A stretch of 64,000 nt of DNA from Acidobacteriota bacterium (GTDB taxonomy: Bacteria > Acidobacteriota > Thermoanaerobaculia > Gp7-AA8), in NCBI GenBank assembly GCA_016184115.1, contig JACPDH010000001.1, forward strand, positions 25,213 through 89,212, written 5' to 3'. This document shows positions 1 to 7,734 of this stretch, piece after piece. How positions within the stretch are numbered: position 1 is the stretch's first letter; each line of letters begins with the position of its first letter. Below the pieces are notes generated by a model. The model made no database searches. It saw nothing but the letters and a program-made list of their open reading frames with translations, and had not been told where the DNA came from. A program made the translations under genes and the position numbers.

Positions 1-177
1 ATCGGTGAGAACCGAGTAGGCGAGCTGTTTCGTCTCCGGTGCCGTGAGCGCCGGCATGTCGAGCGGCGTCAGTTTGCCGTCGATCCGGATCTGCGGGGCC
101 GAGTTCGTCGTGATGTGCAGGTCGGAACCACCCCGCTCCACCATCGTCTTGAGAAGCTGATGAAGTGTCGCAGCCAT
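1..177 (-). CDS. pilT: Type IV pilus twitching motility ATPase PilT, N-terminal fragment
   Basis: Only the first 59 codons lie in the window; the rest continues past position 1. The reverse strand reads MAATLHQLLKTMVERGGSDL and then HITTNSAPQIRIDGKLTPLD, the N-terminal signature of PilT, the hexameric ATPase that depolymerises pilin during pilus retraction at the inner membrane. The ATG at 177 has a GGAG ribosome site 7 bases upstream. It lies 37 bases downstream of pilB on the same strand, so extension and retraction motors are probably co-transcribed. The Walker motifs are outside the window, so the call rests on the N-terminal domain and on the pilB neighbour. Confidence 0.88.
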   Translation of the reverse strand, partial: MAATLHQLLKTMVERGGSDLHITTNSAPQIRIDGKLTPLDMPALTAPETKQLAYSVLTD

Positions 178-214
178 CCCCGGGTCTCCTCAATCGAGGA
201 ACGCCGACGGACCG

Positions 215-1930
215 TCAGAGGACGGTTTCGCGGACGACTTCCTCAACAGTTGTGATGCCTTCCTTGATTTTATACAAACCCGAGCGCCTCAGCGTAAACA
301 TTCCGCCGTCGATGGCGGAGCGCTTCAACTCGATCGCCGACGCCCCCGACAGCACCATTTCCCTCAGCACGTCGGTCATGACCATCACCTCGACGAGGCC
401 GACGCGCCCCTTGTAGCCCGTGTTGCCGCACTTGTCGCAGCCGCGTCCCTTGAAGACCTTGAACGTCCCGATCTCCTCTTTGAAGTAGCCCATATTGAGG
501 AGTGCCTGGGGGGTGAGATCGACCTCTTCCTTGCAACCCGTGCAGATCCTGCGCACAAGTCGCTGCGCCGCGATCAGCTGCACCGATGTCGCGACAAGGA
601 ACGGCTCGATACCCATGTTCATCAGGCGGTTGATCGTCGACGGCGCGTCGTTCGTGTGCAGCGTCGAGAGGACGAGGTGTCCGGTCAGCGCCGCCTTGAT
701 CGCGATCTCGGCCGTTTCGAAATCGCGGATCTCGCCGACGAGAATGATGTTCGGATCCTGCCGCAGGAACGATCGGAGCGTCGCCGCGAAGTTCAGACCG
801 ATCTGCTCCTTCATCTGAACCTGATTGATGCCGGGGAGGTTGAACTCGACCGGATCCTCCGCGGTCATGATGTTGACCTCGGGTGTATTGACCTTCGCGA
901 GCGCCGAGTAAAGCGTGTTCGTCTTGCCCGAGCCGGTCGGGCCCGTCACGAGCACCATCCCCCACGGCTTGAAAATCGCTTCCTCGAACTTCGCGAGCGA
1001 TTCGGGCTCGAATCCGAGCTTCGTCATGTCGAGCCGCAGATTGTCCTTGTCGAGAAGGCGCATGACGATCTTCTCACCGAAGAGCGTCGGGAGGATCGAC
1101 ACGCGGAAGTCGAGCTCCTTGTTCTTCTCGTTCAGCTTCATCTTCAGCTTGATGCGCCCGTCCTGAGGAAGGCGCTTCTCCGAGATGTCGAGCTTGGCGA
1201 GAATCTTGAGGCGCGACGTGATCGCGTCCTTGAGCTTCAGCGGCGGATTCATCACCTCGTAGAGGATGCCGTCGACGCGGAACCGGACGCGGAACTCCTT
1301 CTCGTAAGGCTCGATGTGGATGTCGGAAGCGCCGCGCTTGATCGCGTCGGTGAGGATCAGGTTTACGAGCTTGACGACCGGCGCTTCTTCCGACTCCGCG
1401 GCAAGCGCCTCGACGTCGAGGTCCTCATCTTCTTCGAGGACCTCGAGGTCTGCGCTCTCGGAGTTCTGAAGGTCTTCCATGACCTTCTTGAGCTCGATCG
1501 CCGAAGTCGTGCCGTAGTAGTTGTCAATCGCGGAACGAATGCCGAGCTCGGACGCGACGACCGGCTCGACGTTGTAGCCGGTCATGAACTTGATGTCGTC
1601 CATCGCGAATACGTTGGTCGGATCGGCCATCGCGATCGTGAGCGTCGCACCGGTCTTGTTGACCGGCAGGATGTTGTACTTGCGAGCGACGTCTGCCGGG
1701 ATCAGCTTGATCACACCGGCGTCGATCTCGAAATGCGCGAGGTTGATCGACGGAACGCCGAACTGCTGCGAGAGGCACTCGGTGATGTCTTCTTCGGCGA
1801 CGAAGCCGAGTTTGATCAGCGTCTCGCCGAGCTTGGAGCTGCTCTCCTTCTGCGACTTCAAAGCCTCCTTCAGCTGATCCTGACTGATCAGCCCGGCTTT
1901 GACGAGAAGCTCTCCGAGACGGACACTCAT
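215..1930 (-). CDS. pilB: Type IV pilus assembly ATPase PilB (GspE/PilB family) with MshEN-type N-terminal domain
   Basis: This is the cytoplasmic AAA-type ATPase that powers pilus extension. In the 571-residue product (ATG at 1930; a GTG at 1951 would add 7 residues), residues 4-43 match the MshEN c-di-GMP-binding pattern: RLGELLVKAG, then LKEALKSQ, then LGETLIKLG. A Walker A box GPTGSGKT lies at about 330-337, followed by the Asp box region with GEIRD and the His box with LHTND. Near the C-terminus a four-cysteine zinc motif (CTGC ... CDKCG) typical of PilB/GspE is present. An acidic linker follows the N-domain. The gene precedes pilT and follows the heptose cluster on the same strand. The start has only a weak ribosome site. 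PilB is preferred over GspE because of the adjacent pilT. Confidence 0.93.
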   Translation of the reverse strand: MSVRLGELLVKAGLISQDQLKEALKSQKESSSKLGETLIKLGFVAEEDITECLSQQFGVPSINLAHFEIDAGVIKLIPADVARKYNILPVNKTGATLTIAMADPTNVFAMDDIKFMTGYNVEPVVASELGIRSAIDNYYGTTSAIELKKVMEDLQNSESADLEVLEEDEDLDVEALAAESEEAPVVKLVNLILTDAIKRGASDIHIEPYEKEFRVRFRVDGILYEVMNPPLKLKDAITSRLKILAKLDISEKRLPQDGRIKLKMKLNEKNKELDFRVSILPTLFGEKIVMRLLDKDNLRLDMTKLGFEPESLAKFEEAIFKPWGMVLVTGPTGSGKTNTLYSALAKVNTPEVNIMTAEDPVEFNLPGINQVQMKEQIGLNFAATLRSFLRQDPNIILVGEIRDFETAEIAIKAALTGHLVLSTLHTNDAPSTINRLMNMGIEPFLVATSVQLIAAQRLVRRICTGCKEEVDLTPQALLNMGYFKEEIGTFKVFKGRGCDKCGNTGYKGRVGLVEVMVMTDVLREMVLSGASAIELKRSAIDGGMFTLRRSGLYKIKEGITTVEEVVRETVL

Positions 1931-2065
1931 GGTCGAATCGCCGCTCCGCACGGGAAAACGAAGAAGCCACCCCCGCCCGGAGGCACCTCCAGCGATACCC
2001 AGGAATCGGGCAACTTCATTTCCCCCAAAAACTTGAGCGAGTCTAGCACCCCGTCGAAAACGACG

Positions 2066-3070
2066 TCAACGAACGAGGTCCGAGACGAGCGCCTGCTCGA
2101 CAACGTTGAAAACGGCGGCGGGCTCGATCGAATCCATCCGTCGCGTCGTCGTCCAACTCTCCACACAACGCTCGAGTTGACCCCACGGTCCGTTTCTCGC
2201 GGGATTCGTCGGCCCGAAAAGCCCGACCACGGGCGTGTCGAATGCCGCGGCAACGTGAAGCGGTCCGGTGTCTCCCGCGACCACAACTCCGGCGTGGCGC
2301 AGCAAGAAGGCGAGCTCACGCAGGTCCGTCGGAGGTGCAACTTCTGCATCGCCTCCCGCGGCAATCTCGTGCGCTAGAGCCTCTTCGCCTGGGCCCCATA
2401 CCACGATCACGCGGCGGCTCGCATCGCGTGCCAGCGATCGTGCAAGCGCGCGGAAACGCTCCGCACCCCAAAGCTTCTCTGGCCGCCCCGCGCCCGGAAA
2501 GAGAACCACCGGACGCGACTGCACGAGGGGCGTAAGGCGCCCCTCCGGGTCGTGCGGGAGGCGAGAAAGGTCGAACCTCGGAGGTCCCGAGGCTGCACCG
2601 GCTGCCCGCGCCAGCGCGAGGTTCCACTCGACGACATGTTTCGACTGGTCGATATCGACGGGGCGGTTCCCCAAAAAGCGCGCCGGCTTCTCGCGAATCG
2701 CGCGCCAGGAGAAGCAATAACGACGCGATGCCCCCGCCATGAGAGCGAAAAGCGACGACTTCATCAGTCCCTGGAAGTCGATCGATGCCTGTCCCCACGC
2801 GAACCGCTGTAGCCTAACTCCCAGCGACGCGATCTCCCCGCGCGTACCTGCGGCGAGCTTCGCGCGGCGCCAGCGCCTTGTCGCCACCGTAAACACTTCG
2901 TCGACCGGTGCCACGAGCCTAACCAGATCGGCGTACGGCGCTTCGACGAGCCAGCCGATCGCAACTCCAGGATTCGCGTCGCGCAGCGCATTCACGGACG
3001 GCACCGTGTGAATGATGTCGCCGAGCGCGGAAAGACGAAGCACGAGAATCGAGCGCGGAAACGGGGTCAC
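2066..3070 (-). CDS. Glycosyltransferase family 9 (heptosyltransferase-like)
   Basis: The 334-residue product is a GT9 family enzyme that probably transfers a heptose or similar sugar onto the LPS inner core at the cytoplasmic face of the inner membrane. The N-terminus SILVLRLSALGDIIHTVPSV is the classic GT9 start. The C-terminal half has VLFPGAGRPEKLW and the nucleotide-sugar motif AGDTGPLHVAAA followed by GLFGPTNP. I chose the GTG at 3070 because it overlaps the TGA stop of rfaE2 by four bases, a translational-coupling arrangement; an open frame reaches 3208 but lacks family homology there. It is the last gene of an rfaE1-rfaE2-GT9 set, which fits ADP-heptose supply and use. The exact acceptor is unknown. 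Confidence 0.85.
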   Translation of the reverse strand: MTPFPRSILVLRLSALGDIIHTVPSVNALRDANPGVAIGWLVEAPYADLVRLVAPVDEVFTVATRRWRRAKLAAGTRGEIASLGVRLQRFAWGQASIDFQGLMKSSLFALMAGASRRYCFSWRAIREKPARFLGNRPVDIDQSKHVVEWNLALARAAGAASGPPRFDLSRLPHDPEGRLTPLVQSRPVVLFPGAGRPEKLWGAERFRALARSLARDASRRVIVVWGPGEEALAHEIAAGGDAEVAPPTDLRELAFLLRHAGVVVAGDTGPLHVAAAFDTPVVGLFGPTNPARNGPWGQLERCVESWTTTRRMDSIEPAAVFNVVEQALVSDLVR

Positions 3071-3549
3071 GTCGCGGATCCCAACCTGCGGATGTACCCA
3101 GTCGTCGAATGGTCCTTCGGGTCGCCAACGATTACGACTCGCCCCCCGTAGGCGTTCACCACGGCGGCCTCGGGAACGTTCTCGGGCGTGTAGTCGGTTC
3201 CCTTGCACTGAACGTCGGGTCTGAGCCGCTCGAGCAGCCGGGCAGGGCTTCGGTCTCTGAACACGGTGACGTAGTCGACCATGCGGAGCGACGCAATCAT
3301 CTCGGCCCGCTCGTTCTCCGGCATCACGGGGCGCCCTTCCCCCTTCAGCTCGCGTACGGAATCATCGCTGTTGATCGCTACGATGAGCACGTCTCCCGCG
3401 TCGGCCGATCCTGCGAGATAGCGGATGTGCCCGACATGGAGGATGTCGAAGCAGCCATTCGCGAACGCAATCGTACGCCCCGCGGCTCGATCACGCTCGA
3501 TCGCAGCCGCGAGGTCGTCTTCCGTGAGAATGGCGGCGGGCTCTTTCAT
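3067..3549 (-). CDS. rfaE2: D-glycero-beta-D-manno-heptose 1-phosphate adenylyltransferase
   Basis: The 160-residue protein corresponds to the C-terminal (nucleotidyltransferase) half of bifunctional HldE. It would convert heptose 1-phosphate and ATP into ADP-D-glycero-D-manno-heptose, the LPS core precursor. The cytidylyltransferase-fold signature FANGCFDILHVGHIRYL with the HxGH element is at about residues 29-45. GRPVMPENERAEMIASL, the KGTDYTPE segment and a C-terminal TGYIRRL follow. ATG at 3549 overlaps the rfaE1 stop (ATGA), and its own stop overlaps the start of the GT9 gene, so the three genes are tightly coupled. In enterobacteria both activities sit in one polypeptide; here they are separate genes. 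Confidence 0.92.
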   Translation of the reverse strand: MKEPAAILTEDDLAAAIERDRAAGRTIAFANGCFDILHVGHIRYLAGSADAGDVLIVAINSDDSVRELKGEGRPVMPENERAEMIASLRMVDYVTVFRDRSPARLLERLRPDVQCKGTDYTPENVPEAAVVNAYGGRVVIVGDPKDHSTTGYIRRLGSAT

Positions 3550-4577
3550 GGGACCGATTCAAGATCGAGCTCTTCGTCCCGCTCGATCGCGTGCCGGAGC
3601 TCTTCGTTGCTCACCGTCGCCGTGCCCATCTTCATTACGACGATGCCGCCGCAGTAGTTCGCGAGCTTTGCGGCCTCCGGGAACGTCGCTCCGGCGGCGA
3701 GCGCCAGTGTGAAGGCGGCGATGACCGTATCGCCCGCACCGGTCACGTCGGCAACCTGGTCGGTCCCCCAGACGGGAATCGAGAGGACGTGATCGCTCCC
3801 CTTTTCGTAGAGCGCCATGCCGCGACTCCCTCGGGTGATCAGGACCGCCTCGGAGTCGAGCGCCTGCTGGATCGACTGCGCCGCGAACATGATCGCGTCG
3901 TCGTCCTCACTCGACTGCAATGCGACTCCCGCGGTCGCGGCCGCTTCCTCCTCGTTAGGCGTCGCCGCCGTCACGTCGGGGTAGCGAAGCAGGTCGTAAC
4001 GCGAGTCGAGCGTCACCGGTTTGCCGCGCGAGAAGCCGGTCAGGTTCGCGACGAGCGATTGCGTGACCGCGCCATACCCGTAGTCCGAGATCAACGCAGC
4101 CTGGGCCATCGCAATCTGGTCCCGAAGGATCGACGAGAACCGATCCGTCTCGGCCTCGTTCAACTCGACGACATCCTCGACGTCGTAACGCACGATCTGC
4201 TGCATCGACGAGTGTGGCATGCCTCCCAGCACGCGCGTCTTCGTCGGTGTCCGGTAACGGTCGAGCCGCATGATTGCGCCGCACTCCACACCCTTGCCCG
4301 CGAGCGTCTCGAGCAGTGCATTCCCTTCCCGGTCGTTACCAACGACCGAGACGGGCATCGGAAGCCCTCCGAGCGTCAGGATGTTGTGAATGGCGTTTCC
4401 ACCGCCTCCGAGAAGCATGTCCTCGCGGGCCTGCCGGAGAATGAGGACCGGCGCTTCGCGAGAGATTCGCTTCGGGTTTCCGTAGATGAAGCGGTCGGCG
4501 ACGAGATCGCCGTAGACGACGACGAGGCGCCCCTTCATCGCTTCGGCAAGCTCGAGCAGACGATTCCGGTAGAACAT
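3546..4577 (-). CDS. rfaE1: D-glycero-beta-D-manno-heptose-7-phosphate kinase (PfkB family)
   Basis: A PfkB/ribokinase-type sugar kinase that phosphorylates heptose 7-phosphate at C1, the step before rfaE2. Residues near the N-terminus read VVVYGDLVADRFIYG, the family's substrate-binding start. The C-terminal ATP-binding motif GAGDTVIAAF contains the catalytic Asp. The length of about 343 residues is normal for the kinase half of HldE. The ATG at 4577 gives the usual short lead-in to the kinase fold. An upstream in-frame ATG at 4610 would overlap the oppositely oriented DUF5522 start. It is coupled to rfaE2 through a four-base ATGA overlap. Confidence 0.9.
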   Translation of the reverse strand: MFYRNRLLELAEAMKGRLVVVYGDLVADRFIYGNPKRISREAPVLILRQAREDMLLGGGGNAIHNILTLGGLPMPVSVVGNDREGNALLETLAGKGVECGAIMRLDRYRTPTKTRVLGGMPHSSMQQIVRYDVEDVVELNEAETDRFSSILRDQIAMAQAALISDYGYGAVTQSLVANLTGFSRGKPVTLDSRYDLLRYPDVTAATPNEEEAAATAGVALQSSEDDDAIMFAAQSIQQALDSEAVLITRGSRGMALYEKGSDHVLSIPVWGTDQVADVTGAGDTVIAAFTLALAAGATFPEAAKLANYCGGIVVMKMGTATVSNEELRHAIERDEELDLESVP

Positions 4578-4608
4578 CAGCGACAGAGAGTATCGCGAGA
4601 ACCTGCGC

Positions 4609-4803
4609 ATGGAAACAACCCCGAAACGCCCCGACGACTCCCTTGCCGTCGAAGGAGAAGACTTCTACCGGGAAGGACCGTACATGGTCTTCACCGAGGC
4701 GTATCTGCGCCGCCGCGGCTACTGCTGCGAGTCGGGCTGCCGGCATTGCCCGTGGAAGGGTGAAGCTAGTCCTGGGTCCTCAGTCCTAAGTCCTCAGTCC
4801 TGA
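4609..4803 (+). CDS. Small DUF5522 family protein, C-terminal tail derived from heptad repeat
   Basis: The 64-residue protein has the DUF5522 pattern: YMVFTEAYLRRRGYCCESGC followed by RHCPW, four Cys and one His clustered at residues 38-47, suggesting a metal site. Function is unknown. It is divergent from rfaE1, and its ATG lies within the 5' region of the alternative rfaE1 start. The family domain ends at about residue 49. The remaining residues (GEASPGSSVLSPQS) are encoded by the heptad repeat that begins at 4768, so the tail is probably not functional. The ribosome site is weak. Confidence 0.75.
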   Translation: METTPKRPDDSLAVEGEDFYREGPYMVFTEAYLRRRGYCCESGCRHCPWKGEASPGSSVLSPQS

Positions 4804-5005
4804 GTCCTCAGTCCTAAGTCCTCAGTCCTCAGTCCTCAGTCCTAAGTCCTGAGTCCTAAGTGTTGAGTGTTGAGTCCTCTGTTCTATGTCTTGAGTCCTA
4901 CGTGTTGAGCGCGTGCTCCCGGGCCTCGGTATCGGACACTCAGGGCTCACGACTCCCTACTCAGGACTGAGCACTCAGGATTCAGGACTTAGGACTCAGG
5001 ACTTC
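4768..5005. repeat. Large inverted array of degenerate 7-base repeats
   Basis: From 4768 to 4907 there are 20 consecutive units of exactly 7 bases, mostly AGTCCTC, AGTCCTA or AGTCCTG, degenerating to AGTGTTG and TGTCTTG toward the right. After a spacer of about 30 bases, 4938-5000 carries nine units of the reverse complement (ACTCAGG, ACTTAGG and similar) in perfect 7-base register. The arms can pair into one long imperfect hairpin between the convergent DUF5522 and cheW genes. It probably acts as a bidirectional transcription stop or is a neutral repeat. The last codons and stop of both flanking genes lie inside it. Confidence 0.9.
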
Positions 5006-5487
5006 TTTCGAGCTCCCACCATTACCGCGTCCTGCAGGTAGTTCTGCTCTTCGGTCGTGAGAAGCGAGTCGATGTCGACCAACATGAAGACTTCGTCGTC
5101 AGAACGGACGACACCGAGGAAGAAGTCGCCGTGCATCCCCTTGACGATCTTCGGCGCGGGAAGGATTTCGTGTAGACCGATCGTGACGATCCGGCGCACC
5201 TCATCGACCTTGAGCCCGATCAGCCCCGCCGGACTCTCCGTGATCAGTACGAGCGGATACTCCTCTTCTGCGGCCGTGCTGCCGGGAAAGAAGCGCCCGC
5301 GGAGATCGATCAGCGGAACGACTTCGTTGCGAAGGACGATGATTCCTTCGACGAAATCGGGTGCCTTGGGAACCGGTGTCGAGCCGCCGTAGGCGATGAT
5401 CTGCCTCAGGATCATGATGTCGAGAACGAACGTCTCCGGCCCGACGCGGAAGGTGATCAGCCGGATCTGGGTGTTGTCGTCTGCCAT
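4996..5487 (-). CDS. CheW-like chemotaxis coupling protein
   Basis: The 163-residue CheW-domain protein couples chemoreceptors to the CheA kinase in the cytoplasmic signalling array. Visible motifs are IRLITFRVGPETFVLDIMIL at the N-terminus, PDFVEGIIVLRNEVVPLIDL, which is the CheW core loop, and GLKVDEVRRIV in the second beta barrel. Length is normal for a stand-alone CheW. It lies just downstream (about 40 bases) of a chemoreceptor gene on the same strand, so the two are likely co-transcribed. No CheA, CheY, CheR or CheB is in the window. The final Ser and the stop codon fall inside the heptad repeat. Confidence 0.9.
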   Translation of the reverse strand: MADDNTQIRLITFRVGPETFVLDIMILRQIIAYGGSTPVPKAPDFVEGIIVLRNEVVPLIDLRGRFFPGSTAAEEEYPLVLITESPAGLIGLKVDEVRRIVTIGLHEILPAPKIVKGMHGDFFLGVVRSDDEVFMLVDIDSLLTTEEQNYLQDAVMVGARKKS

Positions 5488-5528
5488 GTCGTCGGGCGGC
5501 CCCGGACGGGCGCGCGCTCCGCTCCGCG

Positions 5529-7622
5529 CTACGTCCTGATCCTGAACTTTCGCACTTCTTCGTCGAGCTCGCGAATCGCGTCGGCGAGAAGCGAGACGGT
5601 CTCGTTCATCTCACCTGCGGACCGCCGGTTGCTCTCGGCGATATCGCGCACCTGCTCCATCGTGTGGACGATCTTCTCGCTCTCCGACGCCTGATCGGCC
5701 GTGACACCAAAGATCTCGTGGACCATGTCGATCATCCGTTCGGCAGCCTTCGAGATCATCACCGAGCCCGACTTCTGCTCGACGGTCGCCTGGCGCACAT
5801 ACTTCGTCACCTCGCGCATCTGTTCGACGGCTTTGAGGATGTGGTCGGAGCCGGTCGCCTGCTGGTTCGTTGCGGCGTTGATCTGCTTGACCATGTCCTG
5901 GACGCGTTCGATCGACTTCGCAACGGTCTCGCTCCCTTTTGCCTGCTCCTTCATCGCGCCCGCGATCTCGCGGCCCATCTGGAGCGACTTCTGCGCGGAG
6001 TCGAGGATCCGATTGAGCGCCTTACCGGCGTCATTGGCGAGCATCACGCCCCCTTCGACGCTGCGAGCGCCCGCGGACATCGAATCGAGGGCGTTCTGCA
6101 CTTCCTGCTGAACCGCGTGGATCAGAGAGCCGATCTCCTTCGTCGAGCTCGCCGTCCGCTCGGAAAGGTCGCGGATCTCTGCCGCGACGACCGAGAAGCC
6201 CTTGCCGTGCTCGCCGGCCTGTGCGGCGAGAATCGACGCGTTCAATGCGAGGAGGTTCGTCTGTTCGGCAATGTCGTCGATGACGTTGAGGATCTTGCCG
6301 ATCTCCGCCGATCGATCGCCGAGGCGCGCGACGACGCCGTTTGCGTCATGGACCGACTTGCGGATCTGTTCCATCCCTTCCATCGTCTCGCGCACCGCCT
6401 TCATCCCCGACTCGGCGGCCTCGGTGACGTTCATCGCCAGCTCGTGCGAGCGCGATGCGCTCCGCTCGACCTGGCCGATCGACGCACTCATCTCCACCAT
6501 CGATGCCGACGTCTCCGTGACGAAGTTCTTGAGGAAATCAACGTTCTGGTCGACTTCCGTGATCGACGAGACCATTTCGTGCGTCGCCGATGCCGTCTCT
6601 TCGACCGATTCGAACAGCGTGTCGGTGTGGCGCGTAACCTCTTCCATCGAGGCGACCATCTCGAGAATGGAGGACGATGTTTCTTCCGACGAAGCGGAGA
6701 GGGCCTCGACATTCTCCGAGATCTTGCGAATTCCACCGTTGAGCTTGTCGATCGACGCGTACGCCTCATCAAGCACGGTTCCCTGCTGCTCCACGCGGTC
6801 GATGACCGTCTGCGAGCGCGAGCTGACCGTGTCTGCGACCGACTTGAGCTTGCCCTGCGACTGGCGGATCTTCGCGAGCGTCTTCTCGAGATTTCCCGCC
6901 ATCGTGTTGAACGACTGGCCGAGCACACCGACCTCATCGCGTGACGTGATCTCGGCGCGCCGCGTGAGATCTCCGCCGGCGACGAGCCCTGCCTGTTCGA
7001 TGACCTGGAGGATTGGTGCGACCATCCGCTTTGCAACGAACGATGCCGCCAGCATCGCCATCGCGAGCACCGCTAACGCGACAATCAGGTTGATGAGACG
7101 CAGTTTGCTGAACGCCTTCGCCGCTTCGGAGTTGTTCACCACGAGACGGAAGCAGCCGCGCGGCTCCATGCCGGGAGTGATCTCGCGGCTCTCGTAAAAC
7201 GGACGAAGGAAGATCTTGCCGCTCTTGCCGTTCCGCAGCGTGACGATCCGCGTCTCGGCGGCCTTCGGCACTTTGGCGTCGATGCCCGCGGGAAGCTTGG
7301 AGTCCTCGGTCGACGCGAGAATCGACCCATCGGTCGCGAGAAAGTCGGCGTACTCGACCGTCGGATTCTTCTCGAGGTCGGCGAGAATCGACTTCAGATC
7401 GTCGACGAGCCCGAACGTGACGTAGTAGCCGGACGTCGAAGCAATCGTGTCGGCGATGCTCGCTCCCTGATGAGACGTCTGCTCGTCCATCGTCCCACGG
7501 ACCACGTAAAGCTGGAACGAAACGATCAGCACACTGATCAGCAGCGTGAGGATGAACGCGGAAAGGACGAACTTGGATCGAAGTCCGAAGCGGCGTTCCT
7601 GCAGGGCATTACCGGAAGCCAT
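5529..7622 (-). CDS. Methyl-accepting chemotaxis protein
   Basis: A 697-residue transmembrane chemoreceptor. A first membrane helix at about residues 19-41 is followed by a periplasmic sensor of about 130 residues. A second helix (about 175-198, [19 protein letters not shown]) leads to a HAMP domain ending near residue 255. The long cytoplasmic coiled coil has the receptor tip [20 protein letters not shown] then [15 protein letters not shown]. The tip is slightly atypical: [10 protein letters not shown] rather than the usual NAAIEAARAG. It is upstream of cheW. The ligand is unknown. Confidence 0.92.
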   Translation of the reverse strand: MASGNALQERRFGLRSKFVLSAFILTLLISVLIVSFQLYVVRGTMDEQTSHQGASIADTIASTSGYYVTFGLVDDLKSILADLEKNPTVEYADFLATDGSILASTEDSKLPAGIDAKVPKAAETRIVTLRNGKSGKIFLRPFYESREITPGMEPRGCFRLVVNNSEAAKAFSKLRLINLIVALAVLAMAMLAASFVAKRMVAPILQVIEQAGLVAGGDLTRRAEITSRDEVGVLGQSFNTMAGNLEKTLAKIRQSQGKLKSVADTVSSRSQTVIDRVEQQGTVLDEAYASIDKLNGGIRKISENVEALSASSEETSSSILEMVASMEEVTRHTDTLFESVEETASATHEMVSSITEVDQNVDFLKNFVTETSASMVEMSASIGQVERSASRSHELAMNVTEAAESGMKAVRETMEGMEQIRKSVHDANGVVARLGDRSAEIGKILNVIDDIAEQTNLLALNASILAAQAGEHGKGFSVVAAEIRDLSERTASSTKEIGSLIHAVQQEVQNALDSMSAGARSVEGGVMLANDAGKALNRILDSAQKSLQMGREIAGAMKEQAKGSETVAKSIERVQDMVKQINAATNQQATGSDHILKAVEQMREVTKYVRQATVEQKSGSVMISKAAERMIDMVHEIFGVTADQASESEKIVHTMEQVRDIAESNRRSAGEMNETVSLLADAIRELDEEVRKFRIRT

Positions 7623-7722
7623 ACGAGCAACAAGTGTAATCGCGGCTCATGTGGGAATTCAACGAACGTGAATCGCCGGCAGCGTCGTCCCTGCGGTTCT
7701 TATCGGCCGCGCGACGCTCTGC

Positions 7723-7728
7723 TATCAT
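7723..7728 (+). promoter_or_regulatory. Candidate -10 element for the FHA gene
   Basis: TATCAT lies 6 bases before the ATG at 7735, so a transcript would be leaderless or nearly so. The best -35 at 17-base spacing (TTATCG) is poor. It sits in the 112-base divergent gap with the chemoreceptor gene. Confidence 0.35.
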
Positions 7729-7734
7729 CCGCGC

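Noticed and set aside
656..2377. A 573-codon plus-strand frame opposite pilB
   Set aside because: Arg/Asp/Leu-rich shadow of the pilB reading frame with no recognisable domain.
4768..5005. CRISPR array
   Set aside because: Units are 7 bases with no spacers, and there are no cas genes.
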